Shown here piece after piece: positions 56,175-64,000 of a stretch of DNA of 64,000 nucleotides. The notes under the pieces were generated by a model. That model was not told the origin of the DNA, ran no database searches, and worked only from the letters and a program-made list of their open reading frames with translations. A program made the position numbers and the translations under genes. The stretch covers positions 496,001 to 560,000 of the forward strand of contig JAQOOI010000072.1 in the NCBI GenBank assembly GCA_028554645.1, in the 5' to 3' direction. Source of the DNA: Omphalotus guepiniiformis. Taxonomy: Eukaryota > Basidiomycota > Agaricomycetes > Agaricales > Omphalotaceae. The number at the start of each line of letters is the position of its first letter. The stretch's first letter is position 1.

Positions 56175-58210
56175 GTAGCATCATCTAGCAATATCTAGCA
56201 TCAGCTGGCATCAGCTAGCACCACCTATCAGTAGCTGGCATTAGCTAGCAGCAGCTATCAGCATCTACCAGGAGCTGACATCAGCTGACACCAGCTGGCA
56301 GGACCTGGGAGCAGCTAGCATTAGCTGATACCAGCTGGCATCAACTAGCACCAGCAGCTGACATCAGTGGACATCAGCTAGCATTAGCTGGCATCAGGTG
56401 AGAGCAGCTAGCAGCAGCTCAAATCATCTAGCAGCAGCTGACATTGGCTGAGACTGGCTAGGAGCAACAAGCATCAGCTGACATGAGCTAGCAGCAGCTA
56501 ACAGTATCTATTAGCAGCTCATGTCATATAGCAGCAGCTAACAGTATCTATCAGCAGCTCATATCATATAGCACCAGCTGACATTAGATGACATCAGCTG
56601 ATATCAGCTCAAATTGTCTGGCAGCAGCTGGCCTCAGCTGACATCAGGTAGCAGAAGCTAGGAGCAGTGCACATCAGCTAATATCATGTGGCAGCAGGTG
56701 GCATTAGCTAGCAGCAGCTAACATCAGCTCAAATCATCTAGCAGCAGCTGGCATTAGCTGACACCAGCAAGCAGGAGCTACAAGCTGTGCATATCAGCTG
56801 GCATCAACTGATACCAGCTAGCAGGAGCTAGGAGCAGTGCACATTAGCTGGAACCAGCTGACACTAGCTAGCAAGAGCTAGGAGCAGTGCACCTCAGCTG
56901 ATGTGGTCTGGCAGCAGCTGACATCACCTTAAATCACCTGGCAGCAGCTGACATCAGCTTAAATCATCTGGCATCAGCTGACAACAGCTAGCAGCAGCTG
57001 GGAGCAGCTAGTATTGGCTAGCATCAGCTGGGAGTAGTTGTGACACTAGCTGGGAGCAGCTAGCATTAGCTAGCATCAGCTGGGAGCAGTTGTTGGCATC
57101 AGCTTGCAGCAGCTGATATCAGCTGGGAGTAGTTGTTACACTAGCTGGGAGCAGCTAGCATTAGCCAGCATTAGCTGGGAGCAGTTGTTGGCACCAGCTT
57201 GCAGCAGCTGATATCAGCTGGGAGTAGTTGTGACACTAGCTGGGAGCAGCTGGCATTAGCTTGCATCAGCTAGAAGCAGCTAGCATTAGCTAGCATCAGC
57301 TGGGAGCAGCTGACATCAGCTTGCAGCAGCTAATATCAGCTGAGAGTAGATGTGACACTAGCTGGGAGCAGCTGGCATCAGCTTGCAGCAGCTGATATCA
57401 GCTCAAATCAGCTAAAACCAGCTAGCAGGAGCTAGGAGCAGTCCGCATCAGCTGATGTTATGTGACAGCAGGTGACATCAGATAGCAGCAGCTAACATCA
57501 GCCCAAATCATCTAGCAGCAGCTGGCATTAGCTGACACCAGCATGCAGAAGCTACACCCTGTGCACATTAGCTGGCATCAGCTAACACCAGCTAGCAGGA
57601 GCTAGAAGCAGTGCACATCAGCTAGCATCAGCTCTCAGCATCTGCTAGCAGCTGGCATTAGGTGACATCAGCTAGGAGCAGCTAGGAGCAGCTGGCATCA
57701 GCTGGCAGTAGCTGGCAGTAGTTCTCATCAGCTAGCAGTAGTTGGCAGTAGCTCTCACCACCTAGCAGTAGCTGGCTCATCAGCTGATACCACCTAGCAG
57801 CAGCTCAAATCATCTTGTATTAGCTGGGAGCAGCTGAGAGTAGCTATGGCATCAGAGAGCAGCTGGCATCAGCTAGCCACAGGTCGAATCATCTGGCAGC
57901 AGCTGACAATAGCTAGGAAGAGCTTAGAGCAGCTAGCATCAGCTGGGAGCCGCTGGCATTAGCTTGCAGCAGCTGATATCAGCTGGGGCTAGTTGTGACA
58001 CTAGCTGGGATGGCATTAGCTTGCATCAGCAGCTAGCATTAGCTAGCATCAGCTGACACCAGCTTGCATCAGCTGGGAGCAGCTTCCATTAGCTAGCATC
58101 AGCTGGGAGCAGCTAGCATCAGCTTGCAGCAGCTAATATCAGCTGGTATCAGCTAGCATCAGCTCAAATCATGTGGCAGCAGCTAACATCAGCTGACACC
58201 AGCTGGGAGT
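56175..58210. repeat. Minisatellite array 4 (CAGCTGGCATCAGCTAG units)
   Basis: About 2 kb of 10-12-nt units (AGCAGCTGGC, ATCAGCTAGC, ATCAGCTGAC) arranged in ~100-150-nt higher-order blocks, for example GGGAGTAGTTGTGACACTAGCTGGGAGC repeated near 57030, 57130, 57225 and 57350. CAGCTG and AGCT cores recur throughout. No coding potential. Confidence 0.85.
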
Positions 58211-58550
58211 AGTTGTGACACTAGAATTGGCCCAGGTGTAGTGTATATGTTAGATAATGCAATCCGCTGGTAGATGATGCAAGCTGCCACTGAATGATGC
58301 TAGAGTGCTAGATGATACTAGCTGATGCTAGAAGCTGTTAGCAGCTAATATCAGCTATATGATGTAAGCTTCTGTCAGCTGCTGCTAAATGATGCAGGCT
58401 GCTGCTGGGAGTTGCTGGATAGTGGGAGTAGATGATGCTAAATGATGCTAGTTAATCCCAGCTGTCATAATGCTAGCTGGGTGTCATCAGATGATAGAAC
58501 CAGCTGCTATTACAGGATGTGAGCTGCTGGTAGATGCTCTGAGCAGCTCC
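58211..58550. repeat. Inverted-orientation tail of array 4
   Basis: Units now read as the reverse complement (GATGCTAGCTGATGC, AGCTGCTGCTAAATGATGC). The switch point is near CACTAGAATTGGCCCAGG at ~58220. E2 enters at GCTCC (58546-58550). Confidence 0.6.
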
Positions 58551-59007
58551 TGTCAGCGACTTGAGTTATCAAACTCAAATAACCAAACACAAAGATCTTA
58601 GTTTCACACGAGTAAGAGAAAAACAGAGAATAGAATTGAGAAGAGAAGCGATACAAAGGAATATGCTAAGTACAAGTCTAAACTCGAGGAGTTACTGACA
58701 AGATCAAAGCTAAAGAAATATCTACCTAAGCGGACTTGTTATGTACGTAAATAAAACCCTAAACCCTGGGATATAACCCTTGACTAATCCACCGTGTGTC
58801 TACCATGAGTTCGATCACCTCAAGTGTTTCATTAACGATCGTGATCGCCTTGAGGTCTACATGCTTAATCTTGATCATCATGCTATCTACGTGTGTATTT
58901 AATATAACTCTAGATCTATAACTTAAGATGCTATCTACTGATAATAAAAGTATCTATATGTACAAACAATGAGATAAGATGAAAAAAAAAAGAAAACCTT
59001 CATAACA
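58551..59007 (-). repeat. 3' LTR of E2, 457 bp
   Basis: TGTCAGCGACTTGAG...CATAACA; similar to the solo LTR at 54207 and more distant from the E1 LTR. The R-start 11-mer of E1 reads AGATCAAAGCT here (one G to A). Confidence 0.9.
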
Positions 59008-59036
59008 TGACCCCCTCCTTAGGGAAGATGTCCCCA

Positions 59037-62000
59037 TCATCCTAACTTCACTACTAATGCTTCTGTTGGCATCTTCTTCGTTTTTACTACTTCCGTCCAT
59101 GCTTTAGGGATAGGTTGTAACAATGATGTCGGAAATAAGGAAATTGGGACCTCAATCTTTCTTAACTGAGGTGGTTGTGGTTTATTGGGAAATTTTTTAT
59201 GGAACTCTTCAATTGCTTCCTTTGCGTTTGCAAGGTTTGCTAATGGTTCCCATGTCTGTTCGTGTCGTGAATATCCCTTCCATTGCACTTTGTAACCGAA
59301 TCTCCCTCCCCTATATTTCCCTGAATCTACTACTTCTTCCACTTCAAACTCTGGTTCTTCTCCTTCTATCACTGGTGGCAGATTGTCATTCTTGGGTTGC
59401 TCGGGAAATTTAGGTGGATAATAAGGTGACAGTAGGACTTCGTTAAAGACTGGATGTATCCTTTTCCAAGTCTTTGGGATATTTAGCTGGTATGATGTCG
59501 CTCCAACTTTCTTTACAACTTCAAAAGGACCAAATCATTTATCATCCAACTTCTTCATTGGTCGATCAGAAGTCAGATTTGTCGCTTCCAGCCATACTTT
59601 GTCATTAGGCTTGTATTTGACTGATAGTTTCCTCTTCTTGTCATAATACCAAGTCATATCTTTTTTTGCCTTTTTGAGCGCTGCCTCTACTTCTTCCCTG
59701 ATCTTGATCATCTTATCGGCAAGCTCCTGTGCTGTGAGGTTTGCCGATGGAGTCTTTGGAGCTGTTTCCTTATATGGATGTTGTCTCATATCTGCATAGA
59801 ACAGAGTGACACCCGTGGCTGAGTGTATTCTATCATTCAACACGAACTCTGCTATTGGTAACCATTCATGCTAGTCGTTCTGATGTTGATTGATGAATAA
59901 CCGGAGATAATGTTCAATCTCTTGGTTTCTCTTGGTTCATCTGTTCCGTCTGGCCATTCGTCTGTGGGTGATATGCCATCGTGAAACTTCCCTGAATGTC
60001 TAATAAACGGTATAGTTCCTTCATAAATCGGGAATGATATTGGGGTTCCCGATCATGAACCATCTTTCTTGGTAATCCGTGTATAGAAAAGATTTTGTCT
60101 CTATAGATTCTGGCCATTCCTTCAGATGTTAACAATATGTGTGTGGGTACCAAACATGTTCGTTTTGTGAAATGGTCCACAGTCACACTTATGGCATTAA
60201 AACCTCCAGCTTCTGGTAATTCTCTGATCAGATCTGTTTCTATGACTTCCCAGGGTCCTTGTGGAACATTATTCGTGACTAGTGTTCCCATTGGTTTGGT
60301 TCAATGAATTTTAGTGGCCTGGCACTTTTCACACCCTCTAACGTATTTCTGTACATCCTGAGTTATCACTGGCCACCAATAGTTTCTTGTCACCAATTCC
60401 ATGGTTTTGAACTGCCCTGGATGTCCCGTCAGAACAGTATAGTATCATGATGCAATCCAATGATCTTCCCTCGTAACCTATTATCAATAGGCACGTAAAT
60501 CCTATCCTGCCACGTTACAGTTTCTTCCTCTGACTCGACCCAATCCTTTTCTTTTCCTTCTAAAGCCTTATTTACTAGATTATCCCGCACTTTCAACTTT
60601 TTCTTTATAAGATCTAAGATCTCGTCCTTGGGCATCTCTAGTCTGTTGATTGAAAAAAGTTCCGGCTTTAAAAGTACCACATCCTCATTGTCTTTCTCTC
60701 CCGTCTCATGATTGGCTATCCTGGACAATGCATCTGGCTTTCCCATCGACTTTCCAGGTTTATGAATCAATGTAAAGTTGTATTTGGATAATTCAGTGAT
60801 CCATCGGGCTTGTCGGCAATTCAATTTCTGAGGCTTTTTGAAATACTGAAGATTTTGATGATCTGTATAGATCTCAAATGACTCTTCTGCACCCATCAGA
60901 TACTGTCTCCAATCTGCTAAGAAATCCATAATGGCCATCATTTCCTTATCATAGATCTCATAATTATGTTCCGTTTCATTTAGAGATCTAGATCTGAATG
61001 CAATAGGCCACCATTTTCCATCTATCTTTTGTGATAAGACAGCTCCATTCGCATAATCTGATGAATCTGCCTCGACTCTGAATTGCCCATGATCACGGGG
61101 TATGGTTAGAACAACTTCTTCGGCAATTCTACTTTTGAGTTCTTCGAATGCCTGCTGTTGCTGCTCTGTCCATTCCCACTTTGAATTCCCAGTCAGTGAT
61201 GACAATGGTTTTGCCACTTGACTGAATCCTCGGATAAATCGTCAGTAGAAGTTACAGAAACCCAAGAAGGACTGTACTTCCTTCTTGTTTCCTGGTATTT
61301 TCCATTCTTTTACCGCTTTGACTTTCTTTGGATCCATCTGCACTTGTCTGTTTCCTACAAACACTCTAAGGTACTTGACATTACTGGTCTCAAATTCGCA
61401 CTTTTCAGGTCTAAGATACAACTTGTGTTGTCGTAATATATCTAACACCTGTTTTACAATTGACTCGTGCTCTTCAATTGTATTTGTGAAAACCAAAATA
61501 TTGTCTAAGTACACCATGACATGACCTTCATTGATCAAATCCCTTAAGATATGATTCATGAACACTTGGAAGGCTGCCGGAGAATTTGTAAGACCAAAGA
61601 ACATAACCGTTGGTTCAAAGAGCCCCCAATTAGTCCTAAATGCCGCCTTCCACTCATCACCTTCTTTGATCTGGATATTATTGTATCCCCATCGAACATC
61701 CATTTTCGAAAATACTTTTGAATCCCTCAGTTTATCAATGAGTTCTTGAATGAGCGGCAACGGGTACTTGTTCTTTATCATTGCTTCATTCAACTTCCGA
61801 TAATTCTGGACAGGTTGAAGTTCCCCATCTTTCTTTGCCACAAAGAAGAATGGTGAGGCCATCGGTGATTTTGATGGTCTAATTCGTCCGTCCAGATTTC
61901 AGATTTTCCTTGATGAACTCATCTAAAACTTTCTGTTCCAAAGGATTTATTGGATAGACCTTGCAATCTACTGGTGTAAAGTCTGGCTTTAGTTCAATTG

Positions 62001-64000
62001 CATGGTCCCAGGGTCTTTGTTGGGGTAAATTTTGGAAATCAGCTTCATCAAAAACATCCTTGTACTCATTGACGTACTTGTCTGCTTTTGACTCAGTCTT
62101 TTTGCCTTTTCCAAAGTCCATACTCCAAAGATATTCATCTCAATTCAGGTAAAGCAATCAATCTCCTTCTTCCAGTTCCTGGACTTCAGCATCAGATTCA
62201 GGTTTTAGGTAATAGGGTATGTAACCACACTTCTTAGGACATCAATCAAACTTTAAAGTTGAGTCATTCCACTCTATATTGGGGTTATGACGTCTTAACC
62301 AATCGAGTCCTAGGAATATGTCCGTTTTGCCTAAATTTGTAACGGCAAGTTCAATGTGTTCCGCATGATCTCCCATTATCAATCTGACTTCTATGAATCC
62401 TTCAATTGAACTGTCTTCATTTAAGGTACTATCAGCATTGTACACCAGCATCTTTACTGGTAATTTCTTAACAGTTAAGCCATGTCGCTCTACGAATTCT
62501 TTATTGATGCAAGAACCCGTTGCTCCACTGTCAAGTAATGCTGATGTCTCTGTCTGCTTGCCACTTTCAATGTCTTTGATTGTAACAGACAGCTTAAGAT
62601 CTCTTCCTTTAGTACCTTTTACAAACTGCAAGTTTTTCTTAAGCGACTTTACAGTGATACAGCCGCAGGAATACCACTACCTAAGTTCCGCGGTGTATTA
62701 CGCACATTCAACCACTAGTATATGTGTACAAAGGTGTACAAGACTGTAGAACGGCACTAAATGGGTCTTCTCAGTGTAGGTATTACCTAAGTATGCACTC
62801 AAGTAAAGCGTCACAGCACTTGTTCTAAGGTCCGACGTGTATAACTTGATGGCCCCAATACTGTATAAACCAACACGTAGGTAACGAAGTACCGCGGCAC
62901 TACTCAGCAGGCCAGACTTAGAAACCAGGTAGCAGTAGCTCCGTGCACTAGTCATATCTAATGACCATCGTTGAGCCACAGAAGGGTCTAGACGTATGAT
63001 GTAGCACGAAGTACTTCCAATGACGCAGAAGTAGAACACGTAAGGAGATATAGTGTTAGCGAACTACTGCGATACTTTCTAAAAGCGGCAAGATGATAAA
63101 CCGATATGGGATACCCGGTTCCCGCATACTATACTTCATCCCTACTTTACGCGGTGCACCATATGCATCACATCACTCATAACTGACAAGTATTGCGACA
63201 TTTGTTTGTACTATGTAAATAGAAATACTGTATATAAGAAATAGAACCTGGGCAAGGAAGGACAGGTTCCCGAGCCCCCCATAGAGCTAATAGCATTTGT
63301 GTGTGGAAAAGCTTAAGTCCCTCTGAGTGATTAGAAGTTGTAAAAAGTGTTAACCTTTGCATTAGTTTATAAGTCAGTGAGTCTAAGTGTTTACAAGCGG
63401 AATTGTCTGGTACCGCGGAGCCTGTGTGTGTAGTGTGAATAAGAGTGGATCGTCTGGTCACTCGTTGAACTCGTCGTCTGGCAGTTCTGAAATCCTCCTA
63501 TAACCAACCCCACTAAGTGAGAAGTCGTCTGGCATCTCCCAACAATCGTCTGGTTGTTGTATTGTTTGTAGTCACTGGTTGCAGTGATCTGTTTAAGTTA
63601 CGTGTTAGTTTGTTTGTGTGGTGTGTAGCATAGAGTTATCTGTGCTGCGTCGGTTTTGACTGTGTCTCTGAGCTCCTCTTACAACAACCTTGTTCGCTCC
63701 ACAGAGTTTGTTAGTCTCCCAAGCCCCATGAACTTAAAAGTCTTTGTGTGTTGTTTGTGTGTTTTGTGTGCTTGATAGATTCATTCGAGTTAGTTAGCAC
63801 TTCTTCTCATTCATACCCCATACCAAGCACATCAACGGCTGTGACGGCTTCGCTGATGTCCAATGACTGGATCTGGGCAACCGTTTCTTCTGATGCTTCC
63901 CTGGCCCGACAGGTTGGCATCCATGCTCTCAGAATTCCCACTGCTCGTTCTGACTCATCCTCCCTTACTCTCTGCGCTATTCATTCTGGTGAATTTGGTG
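59037..64000 (-). pseudogene. pol: Pol of E2, multiple nonsense and frameshift changes
   Basis: Aligned to E1 pol by eye: chromodomain (EFEVEEVVDSGKY, VQWKGYSRHEQTWEP), integrase, RNase H (VEADSSDYANGAV), RT (with YLDN where YLDD is expected) and protease (DSGATGSCINKEF). Stops versus E1: KLG* at 59037 (CGA to TGA), K*FG at 59535, IH*T at 60301 (CGA to TGA), FY*R at 61242 (CGA to TGA), LN*D near 62145 (TGG to TGA) and FD*C near 62242 (CGG to TGA). A 4-nt insertion near 61890 shifts frame. The Asp to Asn in the RT box would also abolish polymerisation. Solo LTR B3 splits the region upstream of the protease. Confidence 0.88.
62655..63834 (-). mobile_element. Solo LTR, family B (copy B3), 1180 bp, inside E2 pol
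   Basis: Inverted LTR B (TGATACAGCC... to ...AAGCACATCA), with an internal gap of ~60 nt versus B1. Flanks are ACAG (62651-62654) and ACGG (63835-63838); the E1 counterpart shows where pol continues. The 113-codon ORF seen in B1 is also open here (62698-63039). Confidence 0.88.

Larger units (their letters stand above)
53711..58550 (+). mobile_element. CACTA-like element, left end and repeat-rich subterminal region
   Basis: Begins CACTGGGCCCGGTAAAGCAT + A, a one-mismatch copy of the terminus at 32030-32050. It cuts D2. It contains array 3, array 4 and a solo LTR of family E. The right end is not seen; because E2 (58551 onward) is inserted in the array, the element probably continues beyond the window. 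No transposase gene is visible in this part. Confidence 0.5.
58551..64000 (-). mobile_element. E2: decayed Ty3/gypsy chromodomain element (family E), runs off the window
   Basis: 3' LTR 58551-59007, polypurine tract 59011-59020, pol from 59037 upward. Homologous to E1 along its length, interrupted by solo LTR B3 (62655-63834). Gag and 5' LTR lie beyond 64000. Confidence 0.92.

Noticed and set aside
58211..58236. Right terminus of the CACTA-like element (CACTAGAATTGG...TGTAGTG)
   Set aside because: It has CACTA/TAGTG borders, but the inner bases do not match the 21-nt TIR at 53711, and related repeats continue on both sides.

Overview
The window looks like nuclear DNA of a filamentous basidiomycete (Agaricomycetes type), not a prokaryote. 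The signs are spliced genes with ~50-60 nt GT-AG introns, an alpha-type protein kinase, an rve-like integrase-domain gene, a MULE-like gene, a PIF/Harbinger transposon and Ty3/gypsy elements including a chromodomain element. I cannot name the species. Almost all of the 64 kb is nested transposons in different states of decay. Only one element (E1, 8430-14737) has fully open genes.

Layout. 1-959: 3' part of an alpha-kinase pseudogene (+). 1054-4549: rve-integrase-like pseudogene (-), split by solo LTR A1 (1334-3164). 5023-15366: spliced Cys-cluster gene (+), split by solo LTR A2 (6589-8413) and, 16 nt later, by chromodomain Ty3/gypsy element E1 (8430-14737). 15799-17039: solo LTR B. 17044-25366: Ty3/gypsy element D1 (-), carrying a spliced antisense gene and split by solo LTR B (22695-25316), which itself contains solo LTR C (22929-24305). 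26848-32050: minisatellite arrays, a MULE-like pseudogene and one end of a CACTA-like element. 32051-33153: LTR A fragment holding a mariner-type MITE. 34146-40573: PIF/Harbinger element with a USP-like gene, a Myb/SANT-like ORF, a DDE transposase, a foldback element and a MITE. 41225-42607: LTR C fragment holding a CACTG-ended foldback. 43000-53710: Ty3/gypsy element D2 (+), again with the antisense gene. 53711-58550: CACTA-like end plus two large arrays, interrupted by a solo LTR of family E. 58551-64000: decayed Ty3/gypsy element E2 (-), interrupted by another LTR B and running off the window.

Main results. (1) Six solo LTRs of three families (A, B, C) have 4-bp target duplications with a central CG: CCGG, ACGG, GCGG, CCGY, ACGG (one copy decayed to ACAG) and ACGC. 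Several are confirmed by a restored reading frame or an empty site elsewhere in the window. This points to CpG-directed integration. (2) Both D copies carry a multi-exon gene antisense to pol with its own TATA box. (3) E1 shows Tf1-type self-priming: an 11-nt PBS complementary to a predicted mRNA 5' end lying about 30 nt below a TATA box. It also has a GGGTTTT heptamer that exactly joins the gag and pol frames. Its LTRs differ by one C/T. (4) The Harbinger element encloses a USP-like peptidase remnant. (5) Nonsense codons in independent elements are mostly CGA to TGA or other C-to-T changes, consistent with methylcytosine deamination or a RIP-like process.

Family assignments come from reading motifs and recall of protein families; no database search was run.
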